From NCBI GenBank assembly GCA_025999775.1, contig BNXT01000034.1, forward strand, positions 1-9,314: a stretch of 9,314 nt of DNA, in the 5' to 3' direction. Below are positions 1-6,633 of this stretch, piece by piece (the first letter of the stretch is position 1; each line of letters starts with the position of its first letter). Position numbers and translations under genes: made by a program. Below the pieces are notes generated by a model. The model ran no database searches. It saw only the letters and a list, made by a program, of their open reading frames with translations, and was not told the DNA's origin. Source of the stretch: Bacteroidia bacterium (GTDB taxonomy: Bacteria; Bacteroidota; Bacteroidia; Bacteroidales; P3).

Positions 1-99
1 ACGGACGACTACGGAAAGCCTACGTTAGCGATTCGTCGGAAACCGACATCGCCGGACAAGAAACAGGCTTCGCTCGCAACGCCTTCGCAACACGAATGA
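1..99 (+). CDS. Possible 3' end of a convergent gene (partial)
   Basis: Frame 1 of the plus strand is open from the left edge to a TGA at 97-99. It would end 9 bp before the stop codon of uppS, as expected for a convergent neighbour. The 32 visible residues are rich in Lys, Pro, Ser and Thr and end in SLATPSQHE; I recognise no family. Another plus-strand frame is also open from the edge, to about 191, but it runs antisense into uppS and is less likely. No minus-strand frame is open through this stretch, so a minus-strand gene such as bamA does not begin here. Low confidence: a short open frame at an edge can be chance. Confidence 0.25.
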   Translation, partial: TDDYGKPTLAIRRKPTSPDKKQASLATPSQHE

Positions 100-108
100 A
101 TTACAATG

Positions 109-813
109 TCAAAAAGTTTGACGTCGGCTATAATCTTGAATTGCCTTTTGGAGTTCTGTTTTATCAAAATCAGGCCAATAGACATCTGTAAAATAGAGTT
201 CCGTATAGGCTATTTGCCACAATAAAAAATTACTTACGCGATGCTCGCCTCCTGTACGAATTAGCAAATCCGGATCCGGAGCATCGTGCATATAGAGGTG
301 TTGCGCTATAACATCAGGGGAAATGGCGCTATGCTCGGAAACGCTACTGACTATCTGCCGGACAGCGGCTGTAATTTCATAGCGTGCACCGTAGCTAAGA
401 GCAAGGGTGAGCGTCATACGTTTATTTTGAGCTGTTGTTTGAATAGCATTCATAAGGGTTTGACGTGTATTCTCATCCAAACTCTCAAGATTGCCTATCG
501 CTTGCAGTCGAATATCATTTTCCATCATACGCGGTACTTCGCTATGTATATTTTGTACCAATAGCGCCATTAACGCTTCGACTTCTTGCTTTGGGCGACT
601 CCAATTTTCGGTAGAAAAAGCGTACAGCGTGAGATAGTCTATGCCGATTTCGGTAGCAGCTTCTACGGTACGCCGCACGGCTTTAGCGCCTTCCTCGTGC
701 CCTTTATTGCGGGGTAATCCACGTTGAGATGCCCAACGTCCATTGCCATCCATAATAATCGCAATATGTTTCGGTAAAAAATCCTTCACGTCAACCGTTT
801 CCGTTGCACCCAT
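109..813 (-). CDS. uppS: Isoprenyl transferase (undecaprenyl diphosphate synthase, UppS)
   Basis: Cytoplasmic cis-prenyltransferase that condenses isopentenyl diphosphate onto farnesyl diphosphate to make the C55 carrier lipid for peptidoglycan and other envelope polymers. The 234-aa product has the normal family length. HIAIIMDGNGRWA (residues 16-28) carries the catalytic Asp22 and the diphosphate-binding loop. LYAFSTENWSRP (63-74) is the substrate-binding segment. RTGGEHRVSNFLLWQ (186-200), followed by the YTELYF segment, is the C-terminal signature that binds isopentenyl diphosphate and Mg. The ATG at 813 lies 2 bp after the stop of the upstream beta-barrel gene, so the two are probably co-transcribed and translationally coupled. 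In many Bacteroidota bamA follows uppS; here the 108 bp after the stop contain no minus-strand reading frame. Confidence 0.97.
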   Translation of the reverse strand: MGATETVDVKDFLPKHIAIIMDGNGRWASQRGLPRNKGHEEGAKAVRRTVEAATEIGIDYLTLYAFSTENWSRPKQEVEALMALLVQNIHSEVPRMMENDIRLQAIGNLESLDENTRQTLMNAIQTTAQNKRMTLTLALSYGARYEITAAVRQIVSSVSEHSAISPDVIAQHLYMHDAPDPDLLIRTGGEHRVSNFLLWQIAYTELYFTDVYWPDFDKTELQKAIQDYSRRQTF

Positions 814-815
814 TC

Positions 816-1676
816 TTAAAAATTATCCTGTTGATAGTTCGGAACATGCGCACCTTGATAGGCATCACACGCACGCTTTGTATTAGCTTCTATTTTGTAA
901 GTAAACATAACACCGAAAAACGAATACCAATCCTTAGTGTTAGAATTTCCACGTGCGGAACCGATAGCGTTGGGTGTTTCAGATCTATCGGCAAGAGATG
1001 CTGCCAGTTGTCCAATCTCTGCCAGCAAAATGTTCGGGTCAACGTAGGTTGTGCTCACATCATCAATGTAGTCCGTAAACGTTTTACGCATTCCCCATTC
1101 CAAGCTTATGGCTATCTTTTTCGATAGGCTGTATTTAAAACCTAATCCAAAGGGGATAGCTATCTGAGCAAGACTATACATTTTTCTGTTAGGAAAATCA
1201 AGCAGTCCCTGTCCTTCCGTACTTAACGGGCGCAAGTCCACCCATGAAGTTTCTTCCGTTATGGCATCGTAGTAGGAAGCTTGCGGGTTATAGAAAAATA
1301 CGCCAACACCGCCAAATAAATACGGTGAAAAGCGATATTTTGTACGACTTCCTGTGAAGTATTCCCTAAAATTAAATTCGGCAATAGCGGATAGTTCTGT
1401 AATGCTTGATCGGAACCCAAGATTGCGGGGATTATCTAAACGCACATCATCAGCTCTAACATAGCCGTAGATGCCGTTAATACGCACCGCCCAGCGGGTT
1501 GAAAGATTGTAGCGATATACAGCGCCACCTGCTGCCTGTATTTGCGCAAACACTCCGGAAGGATTAATATCTCCGAGATAAAACGCTCCGCCTGCAAAAA
1601 AGCCTATTTCCGAACGTTGTGCTTGTGCCAAAGTCAGTGAGCACAAAGCGATGCACAGTATTGTAATTTTTTTCAT
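816..1676 (-). CDS. DUF6089-like outer-membrane beta-barrel protein
   Basis: The 286-aa protein has a Sec signal peptide (Lys3-Lys4, hydrophobic 5-16, probable cleavage after AQA near residue 19). After it come alternating aromatic/polar strands typical of small outer-membrane barrels. The N-terminal segment SEIGFFAGGAFYLGDINPSG (22-41) is characteristic of the Bacteroidota DUF6089/porin-like family, where the barrel starts with a glycine-rich hairpin followed by a GD-N-P turn. Further strands are visible at SPYLFGGVGVFFYNP and AIPFGLGFKYSLSKKIAISLEWG. The role is unknown beyond an outer-membrane location. It is commonly found near uppS and bamA in this phylum, which fits the 2-bp spacing to uppS here. 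A well-formed promoter lies about 30 bp upstream, making this the first gene of a two-gene unit. The C-terminal tail after residue 265 (Cys, polar) is unlikely to be membrane-embedded. Confidence 0.85.
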   Translation of the reverse strand: MKKITILCIALCSLTLAQAQRSEIGFFAGGAFYLGDINPSGVFAQIQAAGGAVYRYNLSTRWAVRINGIYGYVRADDVRLDNPRNLGFRSSITELSAIAEFNFREYFTGSRTKYRFSPYLFGGVGVFFYNPQASYYDAITEETSWVDLRPLSTEGQGLLDFPNRKMYSLAQIAIPFGLGFKYSLSKKIAISLEWGMRKTFTDYIDDVSTTYVDPNILLAEIGQLAASLADRSETPNAIGSARGNSNTKDWYSFFGVMFTYKIEANTKRACDAYQGAHVPNYQQDNF

Positions 1677-1705
1677 ATATCAAGAACTTTAGTTCATACA
1701 AACGA

Positions 1706-1736
1706 CAAAGATACGCATTTTTGAATAAAAAAACAA
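1706..1736 (-). promoter_or_regulatory. Bacteroidota-type promoter for the beta-barrel gene-uppS unit
   Basis: Read on the minus strand, TATCTTTG (1713-1706) matches the -7 consensus TAnnTTTG, and TTG (1736-1734) sits 20 nt upstream as the -33 element. Transcription would begin near 1700, leaving a leader of roughly 25 nt before the ATG at 1676. This is the housekeeping sigma (SigABfr-type) promoter pattern and supports separate transcription from thrS-infC. Confidence 0.8.
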
Positions 1737-1788
1737 CCCTTTTTGCTTTTTTCTCGTTTGAATGTTCATTTTACGTTGTGATTTGATG

Positions 1789-2355
1789 TTATTTTTTGGG
1801 TGATATAGTCATAATCATGCGTTTACCCTCTAACTTAGGCATTGATTCCGGTTTCCCATATTCCAGTAACGCATCCGCAAATTTCAATAAGATTTCCTCG
1901 CCTTGTTCCTTGTAAACAATTGTCCGTCCACGAAAGAACACGTCCACCTTCACTTTATTGCCCTCTTTCAGAAATTTGATAGCATGGTTTAGCTTGAAAT
2001 TAAAATCATGGTCGTCGGTTTGAGGTCCTAAACGAATCTCTTTTATGACAACCTTGGCAGAATTAGCCTTAATTTCTTTTTGTTTCCGTTTTTGTTCGTA
2101 AAGATACTTTTGATAGTCGGTAATTCTACAAACCGGAGGGTTTGCTGTGGGTGAAATTTCGACAAGATCAAGTCCTTGTTGTTCAGCGATTTGCAAGGCG
2201 TCTTTGAGGTTGACAATGTCGTTAGGCGTGTTTTCACCTACAAGTCGCACGACAGGCGATTGAATGTGTTCGTTAATGCGGTTGGGCATTTCTTTTTTAA
2301 CCGGTCGATGCTGTATCGCATGGTTACGATTGAAGGGTCTGAATGTGGTTGCCAA
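1789..2355 (-). CDS. infC: Translation initiation factor IF-3
   Basis: IF-3 binds the 30S subunit, prevents premature 50S joining and proofreads initiator tRNA and start-codon pairing. The 188-aa product shows the N-terminal domain signature NRINEHIQSPVVRLVGENTPNDIV (around 25-48, in pieces), LDLVEISPTANPPVCRI (62-78) and the linker DYQKYLYEQKRKQKE. The C-terminal domain follows with KEIRLGPQTDDHDFNFKL (about residues 105-122), VDVFFRGR and the terminal LEGKRMIMTISPKK. The start used here is a TTG at 2355, which gives a basic N-terminal extension seen in many IF-3 proteins. An in-frame ATG at 2289 (MPNRINEHI) would give a shorter but still complete protein. A non-AUG start would fit the family, since infC often uses one for autoregulation. 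It lies 42 bp behind thrS and is probably co-transcribed with it. No rpmI or rplT follows before the next promoter. Confidence 0.95.
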   Translation of the reverse strand: MATTFRPFNRNHAIQHRPVKKEMPNRINEHIQSPVVRLVGENTPNDIVNLKDALQIAEQQGLDLVEISPTANPPVCRITDYQKYLYEQKRKQKEIKANSAKVVIKEIRLGPQTDDHDFNFKLNHAIKFLKEGNKVKVDVFFRGRTIVYKEQGEEILLKFADALLEYGKPESMPKLEGKRMIMTISPKK

Positions 2356-2397
2356 ATGTGGTGTGTTTTGATTTATATTGGGTTAATAAGTTTCGTA

Positions 2398-4332
2398 TTA
2401 GTCAATTAAGGCTTTTATTTCATCGTTGACAACCTTAACAAAGTTGCTAATGGTCATAACGCCAATATCGCCTGCGCCGTGCTTTCTTACCGCTACTGTT
2501 TGCTGCGTTTCTTCCGTTTCACCAACAACCAGCATGTAGGGTATTTTCGACAACTCGGCATCGCGAATCTTTTTGCCGGCTTTTTCATTACGGTCGTCTA
2601 TAGTACCTCTCAGGTCGTTGTCTTCCAATTGTTGTTTGACTTTAGCGGCGTAAGCGGCATATTTTTCGCTAATTGGAATCACACAAAACTGTTCCGGTGT
2701 GAGCCAAATAGGAAAATTACCGCAGGTATGCTCTGTCAACACAGCCACGAAGCGTTCCATAGACCCAAACGGCGCCCGATGAATCATTACCGGACGATGT
2801 TTTTGATTATCTGCGCCAATGTATTCTAATTCAAAGCGTTCCGGTAAGTTGTAATCCACTTGCACCGTGCCAAGTTGCCACTTACGACCGATCGCATCTC
2901 TGACCATGAAATCTAATTTAGGCCCATAAAAAGCCGCTTCACCAAGTTCTGTGGTCGTGGTTAACCCTTTCTCCTTAGCGGCTTCAATAATAGCTTGTTC
3001 CGATTTCTCCCAATTCTCGTCGGAACCGATATACTTAGTATTGTTATTGGGGTCGCGCAGCGATATTTGTGCCTCAAACTCTTTAAACTCCAGCGTTTTG
3101 AAGATATACAAAATAATATCTATCACCGCCTTAAACTCATCTTTGAGTTGGTCTGGTGTACAAAAGATATGGGCATCGTCCTGTGTAAAGCCGCGTACAC
3201 GCGTCAAACCATGCAATTCGCCGCTCTGTTCATAGCGATACACGGTACCAAATTCCGCATAACGCAAAGGCAAATCCTTATATGAATGAGGTTTATTTTT
3301 GTATATCTCGCAATGGTGCGGGCAGTTCATGGGTTTCAATAAAAACGCCTCGCCCTCGTAGGGTGTATGGATTGGTTGAAACGAATCTTTACCGTATTTT
3401 TCGTAGTGTCCGGAGGTTTTGTATAGGTTGACATCACCGATATGCGGGGTCATTACCTGCAAATAACCGGCTTTACGTTGTGTTCGCTTAAGGAAATTTT
3501 GCAATCGTTCACGTAGTTCCGTGCCTTTGGGTAGCCAAATAGGTAATCCGGGTCCCACCGCTTGCGAGAACATAAACAACTCCATTTCCTTGCCTATTTT
3601 GCGATGGTCACGCTTTTTTGCTTCTTCCAACAATGCCAAATAGTCCGCCAATTCTTTTGGTTTTGGAAATGTAATGGCGTACAGTCGTGTCAATTGCTTG
3701 CGTTTTTCGTCGCCACGCCAATAAGCGCCGGCTAACGAGAGTACTTTGACCGCTTTGATTACGGAGGTATCCATCAGATGTGGTCCGCGACACAAGTCTG
3801 TGAACGCCGCTGTCTCGTAAAAAGAGATAGTATTATCCGTAAGCTCCGATATCAATTCTAATTTGTATTCATCGCCCTTTTTTGTAAAGAAGTCATGCGC
3901 TTCAGCCTTGCTCACTTCCTTACGAACAAACGGCGCTTTCTTTGCAGCAATTTCAAGGAATTTACTCTCAATCTTCGGAAAATCGTCGGACGATATAGGA
4001 TGTTCACCGAAGTCAATATCGTAATAAAAACCGTTTTCAATAGCCGGTCCTATTCCGAACTTAGCGCCAGGATAGAGTTCTTCGATAGCGGCTGCCAATA
4101 AGTGCGCTGACGAATGCCAAAAGACGTGTTTACCTTCGGTATCATTCCACGTGAATAATCGCAACGTTCCATCACTCTCTATAGGACGTAACGCATCTAT
4201 AATAACATCATTGAATTGCGCCGCCAATACATTGCGCGACAAGCCTTCACTAATGCTTTTAGCAATATCCATAGCCGAAGATCCTTTAGGATATTGCTTG
4301 ACCGAACCATCGGGGAGTGTTATATTTATCAT
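2398..4332 (-). CDS. thrS: Threonyl-tRNA synthetase
   Basis: Class II synthetase that charges tRNA-Thr. I chose the ATG at 4332 (644 aa) over the ATG at 4347 for two reasons: [10 protein letters not shown] aligns end to end with the start of the E. coli enzyme, and the promoter would leave only about 10 nt before 4347. In this numbering the TGS domain spans roughly 1-60. The editing domain carries His73 and His77 (HSSAH) plus Cys181 and His185 (CRGPH), the editing-site residues. The catalytic core has zinc ligands Cys337 (NCPHH), His388 (DDAH) and His518 (IHRAPFG), together with the motif 2 region RVRGFTQDD. The anticodon-binding domain occupies about 545-644 and includes [15 protein letters not shown]. 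All catalytic and editing residues are present, so the gene appears functional. It heads the thrS-infC unit. Confidence 0.97.
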   Translation of the reverse strand: MINITLPDGSVKQYPKGSSAMDIAKSISEGLSRNVLAAQFNDVIIDALRPIESDGTLRLFTWNDTEGKHVFWHSSAHLLAAAIEELYPGAKFGIGPAIENGFYYDIDFGEHPISSDDFPKIESKFLEIAAKKAPFVRKEVSKAEAHDFFTKKGDEYKLELISELTDNTISFYETAAFTDLCRGPHLMDTSVIKAVKVLSLAGAYWRGDEKRKQLTRLYAITFPKPKELADYLALLEEAKKRDHRKIGKEMELFMFSQAVGPGLPIWLPKGTELRERLQNFLKRTQRKAGYLQVMTPHIGDVNLYKTSGHYEKYGKDSFQPIHTPYEGEAFLLKPMNCPHHCEIYKNKPHSYKDLPLRYAEFGTVYRYEQSGELHGLTRVRGFTQDDAHIFCTPDQLKDEFKAVIDIILYIFKTLEFKEFEAQISLRDPNNNTKYIGSDENWEKSEQAIIEAAKEKGLTTTTELGEAAFYGPKLDFMVRDAIGRKWQLGTVQVDYNLPERFELEYIGADNQKHRPVMIHRAPFGSMERFVAVLTEHTCGNFPIWLTPEQFCVIPISEKYAAYAAKVKQQLEDNDLRGTIDDRNEKAGKKIRDAELSKIPYMLVVGETEETQQTVAVRKHGAGDIGVMTISNFVKVVNDEIKALID

Positions 4333-4363
4333 AGCCTTAAAGTTCATTATGCAATTGAAACTG

Positions 4364-4393
4364 CAAATTTACGTAAAATTTTTCAATTGACAA
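4364..4393 (-). promoter_or_regulatory. Bacteroidota-type promoter for thrS-infC
   Basis: On the minus strand TAAATTTG (4371-4364) fits the -7 consensus TAnnTTTG. TTG (4393-4391) lies 19 nt upstream as the -33 element. The expected transcript start near 4358 gives a leader of about 25 nt to the ATG at 4332. The left end of the MITE-like element begins 4 bp beyond this promoter, so the insertion spared it. Confidence 0.75.
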
Positions 4394-4406
4394 CATAATT
4401 TTTATT

Positions 4407-4510
4407 GTTCATTTTCTTTTGTGGCAATAGCCTTTTTCTTCTTACTTTTGTCTTAATACATTTTATTCGTTCATTTTCTTTTGTGGCAATAGCCTTTTTC
4501 TTCTTACTTT
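4407..4510. repeat. 42-bp direct repeat (two identical copies)
   Basis: The unit starting GTTCATTTTCTTTTGTGGCA occurs at 4407-4448 and again, identical over 42 bp, at 4469-4510 (offset 62 bp). The first copy overlaps the left terminal inverted repeat of the surrounding element by 7 bp. The spacer is 20 bp, AT-rich and unrelated to the unit. Two copies alone are not a CRISPR array; a local tandem duplication within a dispersed intergenic repeat is the simpler reading. Confidence 0.85.
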
Positions 4511-4540
4511 ATCTTTTGTCTTGATACAAAAGAAAAGTAA
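4504..4540. repeat. Inverted repeat (hairpin) in intergenic repeat sequence
   Basis: CTTTTGT (4513-4519) pairs with ACAAAAG (4526-4532) around a 6-nt loop, and the outer TTACTT (4504-4509) pairs with AAGTAA (4535-4540). It begins in the second 42-bp repeat copy. Such cTTTTGTcttgatACAAAAG stretches are, as I recall, widespread between genes in Bacteroidota; their function is not established. Confidence 0.7.
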
Positions 4541-4589
4541 CAAAAGAAAAAATCAAGGCTGAGTATATTTTGCTACTACGCAGTTTTAC

Positions 4590-4651
4590 GAGGCTAAAAT
4601 GCAAAAACTCACAGGCTTTGCCTGCTCAAACAGTTTGCATTTTTACGCCTC
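4590..4651. repeat. Nested imperfect inverted repeat
   Basis: An outer stem GAGGC...TAAAA.TGCAAA (from 4590) pairs imperfectly with TTTGCA.TTTTTA.GCCTC (ending 4651). Inside it CAGGC (4612-4616) pairs with GCCTG (4620-4624). It could fold as a long stem in RNA or as a cruciform in DNA. It is not followed by a T-tract on either strand at the right distance for a standard terminator. Confidence 0.6.
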
Positions 4652-4711
4652 TAAAAACTTCTTCGTTTAACGCAAAATCTACTATGCCGAAACTAAATAA
4701 TGAACAATAAA

Positions 4712-4760
4712 AATTGTCTGAATCAGGATTTACAAGATTTTAGGATTTGCAGGATTTTGA
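4712..4760. repeat. Dispersed intergenic repeat, copy 1
   Basis: Begins AATTGTCTGAATCAGGATTT and continues with internally repetitive AGGATTT/AAGATTTT units. Its first 11 bases (aattgtctgaa) recur at 5371, again followed by GATT/AGGAT units. It overlaps the last 4 bp of the right inverted repeat of the MITE-like element and lies just downstream of hicB. From memory it resembles a family of short repeats common between genes in Bacteroidota. Confidence 0.5.
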
Positions 4761-4797
4761 CAAATTTTGAAATCAATCACAATATCTAGTCCTTTGC

Positions 4798-5202
4798 TTA
4801 CAATTCTACAGTTAGCAATTCTACTGCTAATTTATGAATCGCATTATTTATTCTTCCCCGTTGTTCTGCTCTTGGACGTTTTAACCCAATAGAATAATGC
4901 CACAATTGTTTTTCATTGATTCCACTTATACGAGACAATGCCGTCTTTGTAAAAATACCATCGTAAGCAACAAGCAAAGCTTGTGTACTTAATCTATATA
5001 CCAATTCGTAGTCTCCTTTAAATTCTTTAGGTATCTTTTCCTTATTTGTGCGCATACTATCAAGGTGAAATGCTACAGATTCAGCCATAAGTTTGCGTAA
5101 ATCCTTGTAATTTTCAGATACAGCCACGCACCCCGGCAACAATGCTACGCTCGCACCATAATTGCCATCAAATTCCACATCAACACTAATTCTGTTTTTC
5201 AT
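4798..5202 (-). CDS. hicB: HicB-family antitoxin with C-terminal DNA-binding region (toxin partner lost)
   Basis: The 134-aa protein has the two-part layout of HicB antitoxins. The N-terminal part (residues 1-70) shows DVEFDGNYGASVALLPGCVA, then a helix with EsvafHLDSM, the degraded RNase-H-like HicB fold that masks the HicA toxin. The C-terminal part (about 82-134) has GIFTKTALSRISGINEKQLWHYSIG, which reads as a helix-turn-helix, and ends with a helix conserved in Bacteroidota HicB proteins. HicB normally neutralises the mRNA-cleaving HicA and represses its own operon. Upstream, where hicA should be, only a 19-codon remnant is present, so this is an orphan antitoxin. It may persist as an autoregulated DNA-binding protein or protect against HicA toxins made elsewhere. 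Its promoter is intact. Confidence 0.85.
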   Translation of the reverse strand: MKNRISVDVEFDGNYGASVALLPGCVAVSENYKDLRKLMAESVAFHLDSMRTNKEKIPKEFKGDYELVYRLSTQALLVAYDGIFTKTALSRISGINEKQLWHYSIGLKRPRAEQRGRINNAIHKLAVELLTVEL

Positions 5203-5212
5203 ATTCTCTCGT

Positions 5213-5272
5213 TTACCAACCGGCAGTCGTCAAAACTTTTAATACCTCAGATACTTTCCAATTACGTTTCAT
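5213..5272 (-). pseudogene. hicA: hicA toxin remnant (N-terminal stub)
   Basis: The ATG at 5272 opens 19 codons, MKRNWKVSEVLKVLTTAGW, followed by TAA at 5213-5215. The pattern of VSEVLKxL followed by GW is the start of HicA toxins of this phylum, which normally continue with a Leu/Val-Arg...GSH motif containing the catalytic His, to about 60-80 residues. Only 10 bp separate the stop from the hicB start, so the remaining two thirds, including the active-site histidine, are missing rather than frameshifted. It sits directly behind a good promoter and in front of hicB, the standard hicA-hicB order. A short leader peptide is an alternative reading. Confidence 0.6.
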
Positions 5273-5294
5273 TTAACATATCTTTTCAATACTA

Positions 5295-5326
5295 CAAAGG
5301 TAACTATTTAGTTGACAATCTCCAAA
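5295..5326 (-). promoter_or_regulatory. Bacteroidota-type promoter for the hicA-remnant/hicB unit
   Basis: On the minus strand TACCTTTG (5302-5295) fits TAnnTTTG exactly and TTTG (5326-5323) lies 20 nt upstream. Transcription should start near 5289, about 17 nt before the hicA-remnant ATG at 5272. A HicB autoregulatory operator would be expected to overlap this region; I see no clear palindrome there. Confidence 0.75.
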
Positions 5327-5370
5327 CTTTTTATCTCTTTTTTATCCCAAAGCCTCAAATCTACACACTC

Positions 5371-5420
5371 AATTGTCTGAACCATGATTTTCATAAGATT
5401 ACAAAGATTAACAGGATAAT
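5371..5420. repeat. Dispersed intergenic repeat, copy 2
   Basis: Begins AATTGTCTGAACCATGATTT and continues with AAGATTACAAAGATTAACAGGAT. It has the same first 11 bases and orientation as the copy at 4712. The pair brackets the hicB locus. Short imperfect direct repeats (GATT/AGAT) run through it. Confidence 0.5.
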
Positions 5421-5458
5421 ACAGAAGTGTGGAATGTGGAGTGTGGAGTTGTCAAAAT

Positions 5459-5486
5459 CGGTCGTTTCGGCTACGCTCAACGACCG
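5459..5486 (-). terminator. Hairpin downstream of the reverse transcriptase gene (possible terminator)
   Basis: CGGTCGTT (5459-5466) and AACGACCG (5479-5486) form a perfect 8-bp GC-rich stem with a 12-nt loop. In the direction of RT transcription it begins 14 nt after the stop codon and is followed by ATTTTG, a weak U-run. It could end the DGR transcript. The same kind of palindrome also occurs as a dispersed repeat in Bacteroidota genomes, so the terminator role is inferred. Confidence 0.45.
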
Positions 5487-5500
5487 GCATTGTTCATTAT

Positions 5501-6481
5501 TCATTGTACGTATTTTGTGGTTTTTTTGACAAATGCCTGTAAAGGCTCTATATGACCGTAATATTCACTATCTGTCCAATAACCATGTTCGTACAAATAA
5601 CGATAGAACTGCTGCTTGTGTTTGTAACGTTTCTTGCTATTTGGCGTCAAACGAAGTCTATCTTGCATTATTCGATAGCCCAAAAACGGCAAACCATCCG
5701 CTGTTTTATTATGACAAATAACCTTTAATGTGAGTTGCAATCTATTCTCAAGAAAAAGGCGTATCTTTTCATGGTTCTGCAACAATAAGAATTTATCATT
5801 TCCCCATATTACCATGTCGTCCATATAGCGGACATAGTAACGTATATGCAAGGTTTCCTTTATGTAATGATCGACAAATCCAAGATAATAATTTGCAAAG
5901 TACTGACTTGTTAAATTGCCAATCGGTAAACCCTTGTTTGTGTCTTCAAATAGGGGGCTATGAAAACTGTCGATAATCCTGTCAAAAACATTCAATACAA
6001 ACGGATCTTTGATTATCCGACGCAACAGTGTTTTTAAGATAGCGTGGTCTATAGAATCAAAGTATTTGCGGACATCCATCTTCACAAACCACTGTGTTTT
6101 TCGATGGTTCTTCATTGCCTTCTCCAATGCCTTATATTGTCCCTTCCCTACTCTGCAAGCGTAACTGTCTGCTATCTGAAACCTCTCAAAAATAGGACAA
6201 CACACCCGCATCATTGCATGTTGAACGATTCGTGCTTCAAACTCCGAAGCGTGTATCCATCGCTCTTTGGGTTCATAAACCTTGAAAGAATGATACTTGC
6301 CAACAACTACCGAATAGCTCAAAAAGGCTTCGCGTATTCTCTCAAAATCCGCCTCATTGTCCCGCAATAGCCATTCTTGGACGCATCGTTTCTTGTGTTT
6401 ACCCTTGGTTGCAAGATAAAAAGCGTAGCGGATATTCTCCAACTCCGCAATCTTGTCTATTAATCTGCCTTGTCGTTTCAT
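5501..6481 (-). CDS. Diversity-generating retroelement reverse transcriptase
   Basis: The enzyme copies the template-repeat RNA into cDNA with errors at adenines, and the cDNA then replaces the variable repeat of the target gene. The 326-aa single-domain protein has the expected DGR RT length. Motif A is VKMDVRKYFDSID with catalytic Asp136. The DGR-diagnostic segment GLPIGNLTSQ (184-193) takes the place of the QG motif of other RTs. YMDD (219-222) holds the two catalytic aspartates 221-222. A following GLPFLGYRI (263-271) belongs to the palm/thumb junction. The C-terminus is rich in Lys, Arg and Tyr, suiting RNA binding. No maturase, endonuclease or retron features are present. It is the last gene of the cassette, downstream of the TR, as in most known DGRs. 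All catalytic residues are intact. Confidence 0.97.
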   Translation of the reverse strand: MKRQGRLIDKIAELENIRYAFYLATKGKHKKRCVQEWLLRDNEADFERIREAFLSYSVVVGKYHSFKVYEPKERWIHASEFEARIVQHAMMRVCCPIFERFQIADSYACRVGKGQYKALEKAMKNHRKTQWFVKMDVRKYFDSIDHAILKTLLRRIIKDPFVLNVFDRIIDSFHSPLFEDTNKGLPIGNLTSQYFANYYLGFVDHYIKETLHIRYYVRYMDDMVIWGNDKFLLLQNHEKIRLFLENRLQLTLKVICHNKTADGLPFLGYRIMQDRLRLTPNSKKRYKHKQQFYRYLYEHGYWTDSEYYGHIEPLQAFVKKTTKYVQ

Positions 6482-6633
6482 AATCTTAATAAAAAAATCG
6501 AGGACTTTCGCTCATCTGACTACTAACCCCCGATTAGGTTGGCGTCTTGCAACGCCCTCACGATTTGCCCTTGTTACAGAGGCAGGACAAAAAGGTTGTT
6601 CAGAGTATCTTTTGTTTTCTTTTTCACCTTGAG
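6482..6633 (-). ncRNA. TR-RT spacer, probable 3' part of the DGR template RNA
   Basis: This 152-bp stretch between TR and RT has no supportable gene. It contains two short stems: GGCGT/ACGCC (6541-6545 with 6552-6556, 6-nt loop) and CTAA/TTAG (6523-6526 with 6534-6537). In the Bordetella phage DGR the equivalent spacer is needed for RT binding and for priming of cDNA synthesis, so a structured RNA role is inferred here by position. The RNA ends cannot be determined from sequence alone. Confidence 0.5.

Larger units (their letters stand above)
4397..4715. mobile_element. MITE-like element with perfect 17-bp terminal inverted repeats
   Basis: AATTTTTATTGTTCATT at 4397-4413 is the exact reverse complement of AATGAACAATAAAAATT at 4699-4715. 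The 319-bp interval between the outer ends contains no supportable gene but holds a 42-bp direct repeat and two hairpins, one of them nested. Matching ends plus a structured non-coding interior are what a non-autonomous inverted-repeat element looks like. I cannot see a clear target-site duplication: flanks are caacat on the left and gtctga on the right. It may instead be a composite of dispersed intergenic repeats. No transposase is in the window. Confidence 0.5.

Noticed and set aside
286..564. Plus-strand reading frame antisense to uppS, and similar frames antisense to thrS, infC, RT and the FGE protein
   Set aside because: Each lies wholly inside a well-supported gene on the other strand and encodes no recognisable domain.
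4333..4347. ATG at 4347 as the thrS start
   Set aside because: It would leave a leader of only about 10 nt after the predicted transcription start and adds five residues before the conserved ThrS N-terminus.
4407..4510. CRISPR array
   Set aside because: There are only two repeat copies with one 20-bp AT-rich spacer, embedded in intergenic repeat sequence, and no cas genes.
5501..6481. Group II intron maturase or retron reverse transcriptase
   Set aside because: There is no maturase X or endonuclease domain and no msr/msd-like region; IGNLTSQ together with an adjacent TR/VR pair defines a DGR RT.
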